Of a DNA stretch of 64,000 nt, positions 52,841 through 61,811 are shown piece after piece. The notes below the pieces were generated by a model that saw only the letters and a program-made list of their open reading frames with translations, had not been told where the DNA came from and made no database searches. This stretch comes from Rhodocytophaga rosea. GTDB taxonomy: Bacteria > Bacteroidota > Bacteroidia > Cytophagales > 172606-1. The DNA lies in assembly GCF_010119975.1 (NCBI RefSeq), contig NZ_CP048222.1, positions 1,509,501 through 1,573,500 on the forward strand, given 5' to 3'. The position numbers were made by a program, and so were the translations under genes. The number at the start of each line of letters is the position of its first letter. Position 1 is the stretch's first letter.

Positions 52841-53852
52841 TATTAGGTATACCAAAGCTCAGGATGCTTCTCAGGCCATAAGCCAGATAAAGGGCAGTAT
52901 GGGAAATAAGTTTATAGCCGGAGGTACCAATATTATTGATCTTCTGAAATATTTTATAACTACCGCAGATACCCTCGTAGACATTAATCAGATTTCAGAG
53001 CATCATGCTATCCAGCAAACGGAAGGTGGCGGTGTGTTTTTAGGAGCACTCGTTACAAATGCAGATACAGCTTATCATCCTCTGATAGAAAAGCGTTATC
53101 CATTACTTTCCAAAGCCATCCTTGCTGGGGCGTCCCCGCAAATACGTAATATGGCCACCAATGGTGGTAATCTTTTGCAGCGTACCCGCTGTTATTACTT
53201 TTATGATATAAATACACCCTGCAACAAACGTGAGCCTGGTTCTGGCTGTTCGGCTATTGGTGGTTATAACCGCATTATGGCCATTTTGGGAACCAGTGAA
53301 GTCTGTATTGCTGTATTTCCCTCTGATATGTGTGTGGCCCTGGCAGCCCTGGAAGTAGTGGTACATATTTCCGGACCTGATGGAAACCGCACCCTACCAT
53401 TTGCAGATTTTCACCGATTACCTGGCAATACCCCGCATATAGACAATAATTTACAGCCAGGAGAACTCATTACAGGCATTGCGCTTCCGGCAAAAGGTTT
53501 TGAGAAAAACTATTCTTACCTCAAACTGCGCGACCGTAATTCCTATGCCTTTGCCCTAGTATCAGTAGCCACTGGGCTGGAACTGGAAGGAGATAGTATT
53601 AAAGACGCCCGTATTGCCTTAGGTGGAGTAGCACACAAACCCTGGCGGGTAAAAGGAGCCGAAGAATATTTAACAGGCAAATCAGCAACCCGTGAAAACT
53701 TTGCTACCGCTGCTGATATTATTCTAAAAGGCGCAGTACCCTACGAATATAACAGCTTTAAAATTGGGCTGGCAAAAAAAGCCATTATACGAAATTGTAT
53801 GATGGCACTTGATCCCCAATCGCAACTTCCCGGTGCACACCCTTCCTTATAG
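52833..53852 (+). CDS. paoB: Aldehyde/xanthine oxidoreductase FAD-binding subunit
   Basis: A 339-residue flavoprotein subunit with the FAD_binding_5 domain (NKFIAGGTNIIDLLKYFI; ILAGASPQIRNMATNGGNLL) and the CO_deh_flav_C domain (about 220-330). The insertion RTRCYYFYDINTPCNKREPG with GCSAIGG provides extra cysteines that match those binding an added [4Fe-4S] cluster in PaoB. It receives electrons from paoA and passes them to an acceptor. It is translationally coupled to paoA and followed by paoC 25 bp later. Confidence 0.9.
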   Translation: MNNIRYTKAQDASQAISQIKGSMGNKFIAGGTNIIDLLKYFITTADTLVDINQISEHHAIQQTEGGGVFLGALVTNADTAYHPLIEKRYPLLSKAILAGASPQIRNMATNGGNLLQRTRCYYFYDINTPCNKREPGSGCSAIGGYNRIMAILGTSEVCIAVFPSDMCVALAALEVVVHISGPDGNRTLPFADFHRLPGNTPHIDNNLQPGELITGIALPAKGFEKNYSYLKLRDRNSYAFALVSVATGLELEGDSIKDARIALGGVAHKPWRVKGAEEYLTGKSATRENFATAADIILKGAVPYEYNSFKIGLAKKAIIRNCMMALDPQSQLPGAHPSL

Positions 53853-53877
53853 TTAAGCTACCTTTAAAAGAAACTAA

Positions 53878-56115
53878 ATGTCCATACAACCCTCCATAGG
53901 CCAGCCGCTCAGTAGACTGGAAGGCCACTTAAAAGTTACAGGTGCAGCAAAATATGCCGGTGAATACAATGTGCCTGATTTGCTATATGGCTATGTGATA
54001 AACAGTACCATTACCAAAGGCAAAATTGTAAGTATCAATACTGATGCTGCTAAAGCACTCCCAGGGATAATAGAAGTATTTACCCACGAAAACCGACCCT
54101 CACTTGCCAGGTTTGATTTTCAGTATGCCGATATGGACGCACCGCCTGGCCATGTTTTCCGCCCGCTCAATGAGGCAGATGTTAAATATAATGGTCAGCC
54201 CATTGCTTTGCTTGTAGCCCAAACTTTTGAACTGGCGCGTTATGCGGCTACACTTGTTAAAGTAATTTATGAGGAAGAGCCCTTTACTACTGACCTGAAC
54301 GGGGAACGTGAAAAAGGCCGGTCACCCAAAATAGGTCTGGCGACCATGCTAAAGCCCTTGCCACCAAAGCCAAAAGGTGACTTTGAAAAGGCATATGCTC
54401 ATTCATTTGCTAAGGCTGAAGGAGAGTTTTTCCATGGGACAGAGCATCATAATCCGCTGGAATTGTTTGCTACGACCACGGTATATGAGGGTGAGGGCAA
54501 GCTCAGAATATATGATAAAACCCAGGGAACTATAAACTCACAGCTATATGTAGCCAATATTTTTGGGCTGCACTTTAAAGATGTACAAGTAATAGCTCCT
54601 TTTGTAGGCGGTGGGTTTGGCTCAGGGCTGCGGCCACAATACCAGTTATTTATGTCAGTAATGGCTGCCCTGGCGCTCAAACGCAATGTACGTGTGACCC
54701 TCGACAGGCACCAGATGTATACGTTCGGCCATCGCCCACCCACAATCCAGCAAACTAAATTTGGGGCAGAGGCAAATGGAAAAGTAAATGCCTTATACCA
54801 TAGAGCCATTGCCGAAACTTCAAAATTTGAAGATTATACCGAGGTGGTGGTAAACTGGTCTAATATGCTGTATCCGGCCCAAAATACATTGTATGAATAT
54901 GAACTGGTACCACTTGATGTATACAGTCCGCTTGATATGCGCTCTCCCGGTGGAAGTACAGGTATGCATGCCATCGAATCTACCATGGATGAACTAGCTT
55001 ACAAGTTAAATATGGACCCATTGCAGTTAAGGCTGCTTAATTATGCAGAAACAGATGTAAGTGTAGGAAGGCCTTATTCCAGCAAAGAACTCAGGCAATG
55101 CTACCTGCAAGGAGCAGAAAAATTTGGATGGGATAAACGCAGTCCAGAACCAAGAAGCATGAAGCGAGGCAATAAACTGGTAGGATATGGTATGGCAACC
55201 GGCATTTGGGAGGCAAACCGGTTGTTAGCCCGTGCGCAGGCCATTCTGACCCCAGATGGCAAACTGGAAATAAAAAGTGCGGTTACTGATATTGGCACAG
55301 GTACTCTTACGGTAATGACACAAATAGCAGCTGATGAACTAGGTCTTCCTATCGAGGATGTAACTTTTTCGTATGCCAGCAGCAAAATGCCTTTTGCACC
55401 CATTCAGGGAGGCTCTTTTACAGTAGCTACAGTGGGTCCGGCTGTTAAAGCAGCCTGTAGAGCTTTAAGTAAAAAACTACTAAAAAAGGCAAAAAATATA
55501 GCTAATTCTTCTCTAGCTGGCGCTGATAGGGAAGAGGTAATTTTTAAAAATGGGTATATTTATCTAAAAGAGAATCCCACTACAGGCATACCATTTATAG
55601 AAATTATTAAAGCCAATAAAGGAAAAGCGATAAAAACAACCAATGCTGCCATGCCCAATCCATTAAAGTTAAAAAAATATTCCAGGGCTACCCATAGTGC
55701 TGTGTTTGTGGAAGTAGAAGTGGATGAAGAACTTGGTGTGGTGAATGTAACAAGGGCATTGACCACTGTAGCTGCTGGCAGGATTATTAACCCCAAAACG
55801 GCTACCAGCCAGATACTAGGCGGGATGATTTGGAGTATCAGCAAAGCCCTTCGGGAAGAAACTATTAGTGATTTCCGCTTAGGTAAATACATGAACCAGA
55901 ACCTGGCCGAATACCATATTCCGGTACATGCTGATATTCATCAACTGGATGTACTATTCATTGATGAAAAAGACGATGTAGTGAATGATTTAGGCGTAAA
56001 GGGAGTAGGTGAAATTGGCTTGGTGGGTATGCCTCCTGCTATAGCCAATGCTATCTATCATGCTACTGGCAAAAGGATTAACCAGTTTCCCATACATTTT
56101 GACTCGCTGCTTTAA
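53878..56115 (+). CDS. paoC: Aldehyde/xanthine oxidoreductase molybdenum-binding subunit
   Basis: A 745-residue catalytic subunit. The small N-terminal domain starts GQPLSRLEGHLKVTGAAKYA; molybdopterin contacts include VGGGFGSGLRPQYQLFMSVM and AIQGGSF-like APIQGGSFTVATVGPAV. The C-terminal LGVKGVGEIGLVGMPPAIAN holds the catalytic Glu in GVGEIG. It oxidises aldehydes (or a purine or other aromatic) to the acid with water as oxygen source. No XdhC-type maturation gene is in the window. Assignment to PaoC rather than xanthine dehydrogenase rests on subunit order and the extra cluster in the FAD subunit. Confidence 0.88.
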   Translation: MSIQPSIGQPLSRLEGHLKVTGAAKYAGEYNVPDLLYGYVINSTITKGKIVSINTDAAKALPGIIEVFTHENRPSLARFDFQYADMDAPPGHVFRPLNEADVKYNGQPIALLVAQTFELARYAATLVKVIYEEEPFTTDLNGEREKGRSPKIGLATMLKPLPPKPKGDFEKAYAHSFAKAEGEFFHGTEHHNPLELFATTTVYEGEGKLRIYDKTQGTINSQLYVANIFGLHFKDVQVIAPFVGGGFGSGLRPQYQLFMSVMAALALKRNVRVTLDRHQMYTFGHRPPTIQQTKFGAEANGKVNALYHRAIAETSKFEDYTEVVVNWSNMLYPAQNTLYEYELVPLDVYSPLDMRSPGGSTGMHAIESTMDELAYKLNMDPLQLRLLNYAETDVSVGRPYSSKELRQCYLQGAEKFGWDKRSPEPRSMKRGNKLVGYGMATGIWEANRLLARAQAILTPDGKLEIKSAVTDIGTGTLTVMTQIAADELGLPIEDVTFSYASSKMPFAPIQGGSFTVATVGPAVKAACRALSKKLLKKAKNIANSSLAGADREEVIFKNGYIYLKENPTTGIPFIEIIKANKGKAIKTTNAAMPNPLKLKKYSRATHSAVFVEVEVDEELGVVNVTRALTTVAAGRIINPKTATSQILGGMIWSISKALREETISDFRLGKYMNQNLAEYHIPVHADIHQLDVLFIDEKDDVVNDLGVKGVGEIGLVGMPPAIANAIYHATGKRINQFPIHFDSLL

Positions 56116-56125
56116 ACTTTGAAAT

Positions 56126-56162
56126 ATAGGGCGTATTGTACCATCAGATAATAGGCCCTATC
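56126..56162 (+). terminator. Likely terminator of the aldehyde oxidoreductase operon
   Basis: ATAGGGC pairs with GCCCTAT across a 20-nt loop, 11 bp after the stop codon of paoC, with a short T-rich tail. Confidence 0.5.
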
Positions 56163-56319
56163 TTCTGATTACAGTATGTCCGGCTTTTGATTGACAAAAA
56201 TCTTCGATTTGTTCCTGCCAAAATGAGGGCAAGAGGAGAAAGAGAATCTTGAATAAGGGATCGTGAGCCAACTTTTCACTACATGCTCATATATGAGGTC
56301 ATTCGAAAGGGAGAGTTCA

Positions 56320-57527
56320 TTTAACTACTGAATTGATGTGTCCTATCCTATAAAATGTTGAGCACTTACAAAATCTTATTTCAGGTCTATTCCCTTTTGG
56401 GCTCATGCTTTGCAACACTAATAGACCTTTAAGATGCTCTCTAAAATCAGAACACACATATTCGCAAACCTTTATCAGAATGAAACAACAGATGCTGTGT
56501 AATAGGTTTATTTTTGATAGCCATTTCCAGGCAAGGATAGTTGTGTCAGCAGCTGTCATAATATTACTCAATGCCCAGCCCACTCCCTTTTGATCAGCTA
56601 AATCTAATATAACTATCAGTTACAACCATCCTTCCTCAATTCTGATATAAGTGGACCCAAATGCAGGCTTTGTCGCAGGTCCGGATCTGACACCCATTTC
56701 TGCCCAACTTTCTGTGCAGAAAAATTTCTATTCAGGTGATTCTCTGCAACGGCATATTCGTGCTTACAATCAGCAGTTTGCACCTTGTATTTCTTACGGA
56801 TAATGCTTTTGAGATTCGCTTTTTTCATTAGCCTGGCTATCCGTGGACGTGAGACGCGAATACCCTGTTCTCTCAATCAACTCACTTGTAATTCTAGGGC
56901 TTCTATGGATCTCAGACCAGGCCCTGATTGGAATCCACGCTTTTTGCTGTTATCATATAATTTATGTATATCGGCTAATAGTTTCTCTTCTTTAATTAAC
57001 TTCGAACCAATAGGATTTTTCAATCAATAATAATATCCACTTACACTTACATTCATCACCCTACACATCTTTTCAACACTTGTAAGGCGGGAGCCGAAGC
57101 AAGCCAACGTAGTTGTAGCCTTCTTTGAGCTCCTTTATAAACCTGAATATGTCCCCTCGCCCTTGGAGCCGATACTGACCGCCTTTTTTGGACCAGCAGA
57201 CGATGTGGGCATCGGCTCCAGATATCTCTTTCCGATTGAGCTTCCTTCAACTCCTTTTGTAGGTGCCTGATTTCTAACTGTTCTCCTGTAAGAATAGGCT
57301 TCTCGATGGGAGCTACATTGCTATCCTGCCCTATTGCCGCCACTTACTTAATCTTCCAGGATCTATACTCAACTATGCCGCTGCCACTTTGACTGATCCT
57401 TTTGCATAGGATGACTATACAGCCATCTGTTTAAATGCCTCATCGAATACGTGTCTTTTCATAAGGTCAAATTTAATATATTATTAAATCTGCCTATCTT
57501 TTTCCCTTCCAGTCAAAGGTAGCAAGC
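56320..57527 (-). pseudogene. Decayed IS3-family element (orfA and orfB fragments)
   Basis: Minus-strand fragments in shifted frames. OrfA begins MKRHVFDEAFKQMAV at 57462, continues as EKPILTGEQLEIRHLQKELK and ends VGWLRLPPYKCLKRCV after at least one frameshift. OrfB fragments read LREQGIRVSRPRIARLMKKA, later VGWALSNIMTAADTTIL, then LLFHSDKG and CEYVCSDFREHLK in another frame. The DDE core is recognisable, but there are several stops and frame shifts, so it cannot make an active transposase. A 41-bp end of this element (57487-57527) recurs in inverse orientation at 61212. Confidence 0.82.
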
Positions 57528-57638
57528 CCAAATATAGAATTATTCATTTTCTCTGACATGTTTAAAAAATATGGAGCCTCACCAATAAATAGTATTTGCT
57601 CCCTGGAATAACATGTTTCGGCTGATACCTTCTTTTAT

Positions 57639-58376
57639 TCAAAATTGTTTCTGATAAGATTCAAGTAATTTGGCAATTTTAGCCTGTCCACGTTGCTTGG
57701 CAAGTTCAACTGCTGTCAAGCCATCATTATTCTTCAAGCTTCTATCCGCACCATTCTCAAGCAATAGAATCACCACTTTTTCATAGCCATACTTGGCGGC
57801 TTCTCCTAACGGGAAATCCCCATCTTTATCCTTGTTGTTAACATTAACCTTATAGGTCAATAAGAATTCTACAATTTCCGCATGTCCTTTAGCGGCAGCG
57901 TGTTCAAGGGGAGTGGCTTTATCGTCTGCTCGTGCATCTACTTCTGCTCCTTTATAAGCTAAGTACTTAACTATTTCAAGATGGCCATTTCTGGCAGCAA
58001 TCCGAAGAGGTGTAAATCCTAAATAGCCTTTTTGGTTTGTTTGAGCTCCATTCTCGACAAGTAATTTTATAATTTCCAGATGTCCTTCTTGGCAAGCCAT
58101 CTCCAAAGAAGTTAATCGAGCAGGCATTACTTTATCTTTTAGGTTTACATCAGCGCCGTTCTTGATAAGTAGTTTTGCAATATCATACTGATTATCAGCA
58201 CAAGCCCTCCATAATGGAAATAGGCCATTCTTATGATACTTATTGGGATCTGCTCCTTTTGTGAGAAGCGATTCCACTTCTTGATAATTATTCTTCTCCA
58301 CAGCCTTATACAAATTTTGAGCAATTAGAGAATAGGTAATAAATAAAAAGCTTAACAGTAAAAACGTTTTTCTCAT
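57639..58376 (-). CDS. Ankyrin-repeat protein, secreted
   Basis: A 245-residue protein with a signal peptide (LLLSFLFITYSLIAQN) and about seven ankyrin repeats covering the rest, for example LFPLWRACADNQYDIAKLLI, LTSLEMACQEGHLEIIKLLV and ATPLEHAAAKGHAEIVEFLL. It mediates protein-protein contact, probably in the periplasm. Binding partner unknown. It stands alone in a decayed stretch, 112 bp beyond the IS3 remnant. Confidence 0.88.
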   Translation of the reverse strand: MRKTFLLLSFLFITYSLIAQNLYKAVEKNNYQEVESLLTKGADPNKYHKNGLFPLWRACADNQYDIAKLLIKNGADVNLKDKVMPARLTSLEMACQEGHLEIIKLLVENGAQTNQKGYLGFTPLRIAARNGHLEIVKYLAYKGAEVDARADDKATPLEHAAAKGHAEIVEFLLTYKVNVNNKDKDGDFPLGEAAKYGYEKVVILLLENGADRSLKNNDGLTAVELAKQRGQAKIAKLLESYQKQF

Positions 58377-58796
58377 AGTTGTAGATTAATTATTCATCCT
58401 GGCAAGTTATTTTCTGATAGAATTAATTCCACATCTAAAAGCATAGTAACTCTGATATGTCCCATTAGGCTACTCTTTGAAAATGGATGATAAGGATGTA
58501 TATAAATACAATTGTAAAAAGCATCTATAATAGATTATCATCTATTCTGATGGGTATCCATCAGAGGTAAGTGGGAAACGCTAGCAAAAGCTTTGTGTTA
58601 GGCATATCCCTCTTATTCATAAATCAGATGATCTGTGCACCAGCCGTAAATAAAGTGAGGACAACCCAAAAATACTTGAAGTTAATAGGTTAATTTACAG
58701 TAAGTTGTAATTAATATTACTAAACAAAGAAAGTACAACTCAAAAAGCACTATAGCTAGGCTTCTTTGTGGCCTTACAAAAGCAAGTAAGAACAAC
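58377..58796. other. Gene-free region
   Basis: No plausible frame or structured element on either strand; AT-rich. It carries whatever promoter serves the ankyrin gene. Confidence 0.5.
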
Positions 58797-59373
58797 TTAG
58801 AGAAGAGATAAGTGTTGTAAATCAAATATGGAAGAAATTACTCTGCAGTCTTCACGCGGGGTTTGAGTCATGTCAATCAATATAGGATGTAACCCTGCCT
58901 TGTGTGCCCCTACCACATCAATGGAATAGATATCCCCTACATAGTAACAGTTTTCCACAGGTAAGCCAAGTTTTTGACAAGCAAGTAGAAATATATGTGG
59001 ATCCGGCTTTTCTACCCCTACAAAATGAGAATCCATGATGAAATCAAGATAAGGAGCAATACCATATTGAGCCGCTTTGGCTGCTGCCCTTCCATCTGAA
59101 TTAGAAATGATGGCTAACTTATAGTTTTTTTGTAAAGTGGCTAACAAAGCAAGGGTGCCTTCCAACAGATAATTCCAGAAATTTACCGTTTGGTGGCGGG
59201 GTAAAATCACCTGTTGAACAAGTTCTTCGATGGCTTCACTTCCCTGCAACTTCTCTGCCTGCAACTCCTCAAGTAAATACTTAAGATAGACAGGTACTCT
59301 GGTGGCATCAGTGGTAGTTGTAGCTTGCATATAAGTATCTAGTCGAATACTAGCTTTGGATAAGGCTAAGTAA

Positions 59374-59982
59374 TTAAACACAATTAAGTATAATATTTTC
59401 ATCTACTTCAAGTTTTTTAAAATCAAGTTTAAAGTAAGTACCCAATCCTGAAAAGATGGTATAAAGTGCCTCCTTAAGCGCTTCTACAGACAGATAGTCT
59501 TCGGCTTTGAGCCAATGATATTTCACCTGCTTCCAAAATCGTTCGATCCTGTTAAGATGAGGACTATACTTAGGCAGCAAAAAGATGTATAATCCTTTCT
59601 GTTCCCATTCTTCTTTTTTGACTTCCCATAGGCCACATGTATGCCAGGAGGCGTTGTCTAAGACTATGACAGTAAACTTGGAAATAGATGTTGAGAAGGC
59701 CTCTACACATTCAATGATAAAGTCAGCGTTTAGACTCCCACTTTTCTGATAAGTAAGCAACTCATTATTTGTACTTAACAAGCCAAATACATTTATCCTT
59801 GTACTTCTTTGGGATAAAATAGGGGCGTGTTCGCCTTTTTTGATCCATCCATAAGGTACACAAGGGGTAAGGCAAAACCCTGATTCGTCTCCAAAATATA
59901 AATCTATACTGCCTGTCTGTGCCAAATAAAGCAAAGCATGTAATCGCTTGACTTTCTGCTCATATGCTTCTTTGTTTTGCAA
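59374..59982 (-). CDS. IS630 transposase 2, catalytic frame (DDE)
   Basis: A 202-residue frame with DDE residues: Asp in LYFGDESGFCLTP, Asp in VIVLDNASWHTCG and Glu in SPHLNRIERFWKQVKY. The open -1 frame extends back through DYRWKRFRKWIKPLQNK to the A7 run at 60030-60024. Its stop codon lies just outside the inverted repeat, in host DNA, so the C-terminus depends on the insertion site. Confidence 0.88.
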   Translation of the reverse strand: MQNKEAYEQKVKRLHALLYLAQTGSIDLYFGDESGFCLTPCVPYGWIKKGEHAPILSQRSTRINVFGLLSTNNELLTYQKSGSLNADFIIECVEAFSTSISKFTVIVLDNASWHTCGLWEVKKEEWEQKGLYIFLLPKYSPHLNRIERFWKQVKYHWLKAEDYLSVEALKEALYTIFSGLGTYFKLDFKKLEVDENIILNCV

Positions 59983-60460
59983 TGGCTTTATCCATTTACG
60001 GAAACGTTTCCATCGGTAGTCAATTTTTTTAAAAACCGCTTCAAGGTCATCTCACTCATAGCCGTGCCTAATTTAGCTTCTATCTCTCGCTTAGCTAATT
60101 TAAGTTGTTGTTTTTCTTTCTCTATGCTATTTTCCACTACTTCAACATGGGTAGCATTACTGGTAGTAAGGATGGGTTTTCTGCCTTTCCCTTTTTGGTT
60201 CTTTAACCCTACCACACCTGTTTTCTCAAAGCGATCAAACCACTTATAAATACTTAACTGACTTACTTGAAAAATGCTTGCTAACTTCTGTACTTGATAG
60301 CCTTGATTGGATAACAGTATACATTGGCAACGGTTACGTTCCTGATAACTTTTACTATCTTTATGAATCTTCTCTAAGTCTTGTTTTTGCTTGTCTGTAA
60401 TCTTCTTGATATAACGCATAAGCAAAGATACAATTTGCCAAAATCTTATACTTAATTGTG
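59379..60460 (-). mobile_element. IS630-family insertion sequence 2
   Basis: Inverted repeats CACAATTAAGTATAATATTT (left, from 59379) and its near-complement ending 60460 (one mismatch in 21). The right end is flanked by TA; the left by AA, so the TA duplication is imperfect. Two transposase frames lie inside, separated by a -1 shift. It disrupts a HAD hydrolase gene. Confidence 0.88.
59988..60428 (-). CDS. IS630 transposase 2, N-terminal frame (helix-turn-helix)
   Basis: The true element-encoded part starts near MRYIKKITDKQKQDLEK (about 60418) and includes the HTH GYQVQKLASIFQVSQLSIYK and WFDRFEKTGVVGLKNQKGKG. The longer open frame reaching 60608 is a chimera with the HAD gene. Just before its stop it has tta aaa aaa ttg; a -1 slip on the A7 run gives FLKKIDYRWKRFRKW, the family-typical junction. 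Confidence 0.85.
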   Translation of the reverse strand, partial: SLLMRYIKKITDKQKQDLEKIHKDSKSYQERNRCQCILLSNQGYQVQKLASIFQVSQLSIYKWFDRFEKTGVVGLKNQKGKGRKPILTTSNATHVEVVENSIEKEKQQLKLAKREIEAKLGTAMSEMTLKRFLKKLTTDGNVSVNG

Positions 60461-60608
60461 TACTCTTACTTACTAGAAATTGGCTTTCACCAATGGGTTG
60501 CCCACCTTGTTTGAATATGGTTTGCAAAAAGGGAAAATCAGGATACAAAAGAGTACCACCTAAATCAAAAATAATAGCTTGACTACGATGCATATGAGGG
60601 ATGAGCAA

Positions 60609-61811
60609 AAGCTTCAGGTATGTAGTTACACTGTTTGTAAGGTTTTAACTAAAACTAGACAAGTCTACAAATAAAGTTGCTTTTACCAAAAGGTTCGCTT
60701 GGGTTATAATATTCTCCCCCCTTTCAGATCTTTTTGAGTTACCCTTAAGGGAAAATTAATTTAACCACCTTTTTGCTGAAACTTTAAAGTAAAGTAGGGA
60801 CTGAATCTTATTAAAATGTATTTCTGCTACTACTGTTTATAAAACAAGGTGCTTTAAACTTTGAGAATGCCTGAGAGTGAATGGTACAGACAACGGTCAG
60901 TCTCTAAATATAAACCTTTTTTCCCTCCCTTTCTAATAAAAAACTCACTCAAGACAAATAGATTAATTCCATAATTGGGAAATATAAATAGTTTCTTTAG
61001 CTGGAATTTTGAAGTGCTTGTTTACTTTATTTTGCCCTATGATTTAGAATAATCCCAGTGGACAAGGAATGTTATTCATTCACTTTACAAATTAAACACT
61101 TTATAAAAGTCCAAACAGGCACTATGTCCTTCTTCAGAACAGGCTAATTATGTTGTATTATCAGGTAATTTAGTTGCATGACATTACTTTTTAGTGAAAA
61201 TACGTTGTGAACTTGCTATCTTTGACTGGAAGAAAAAGATAGGCAGATTTTAAAATGTAGTCTGCTAAAAGACAAGTATATACCTGCAATGTGTTACCTT
61301 TTGATGAAACATTCAAACATGTGGCTATAAAGCTATCTTAAGCAAAGTAGTCAGTAATATAGGGACAGCATAGTTAAAAAATAGTTTCAGGTAGATTAGG
61401 TAAGGAGCGGCAATAGGACAGGAAAGCACTACAGTTTCTCATAAAAACCTGTGCTCACTGTTTGTTAAAAGTTCAGACGGTTACAAAAGTAATTGAAGGA
61501 TAGATAATTATTTATATTGGAGCTGGTGGTGACTAGCGATATCTATTTATTCGTCTGCCCTTCCAAAAAGGCGGTTAACAGCATGAAAACTTCATAGACG
61601 TTCTCCAAGGAAAACGGCAGATTTTATAGTGTAGAAGGTGGCATAATTCCTACTCAACTTAATCTTTAGTATCTTATACTGAATAGATGTATAAAAGACT
61701 AAATAACTAATTGATCAGCCATTCAAGATCAGCGGCAATATTTCCTACATTACCCTGGATCTTGATTATTCAGCAAATAGAATGCTTGAAAAATGTTAAA
61801 TGCTCACAAGT
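60609..61811. other. Gene-poor region with solo IS3 end
   Basis: About 1.2 kb with no credible gene. At 61212-61250 is a 39-bp inverse copy of the IS3 remnant end (57487-57527), with about 36 matches. A weaker copy (GGCAGATTTTATAGTGTAG) occurs at 61614. This looks like decayed insertion-sequence debris. Confidence 0.6.
61212..61250 (+). repeat. Solo copy of the IS3-family terminal sequence
   Basis: CTTGCTATCTTTGACTGGAA followed by GAAAAAGATAGGCAGATTT is the complement of 57527-57487 with about three differences. No orfA or orfB fragment is attached. Confidence 0.7.

Larger units (their letters stand above)
58797..60608 (-). pseudogene. HAD-family hydrolase gene split by IS630 element 2
   Basis: The N-terminal piece (60608 to about 60470; HRSQAIIFDLGGTLLYPDF, motif I with nucleophile Asp) and the C-terminal piece (59379 to 58797; LAIISNSDGRAAAKAAQYGI, VGVEKPDPHIFLLACQKLG, YVGDIYSIDVVGAHKAGLHP, motifs II-IV) belong to one HAD phosphatase of about 230 residues. 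The first piece runs in frame into the transposase and the second piece has an ATG inside the element's end (59402), giving MKILYLIVFNYLALSK. The gene as a whole is therefore broken; the second piece could still be translated but lacks the nucleophile. Confidence 0.88.

Noticed and set aside
56785-57030. Plus-strand 81-residue frame
   Set aside because: Antisense shadow of the IS3 orfB remnant.
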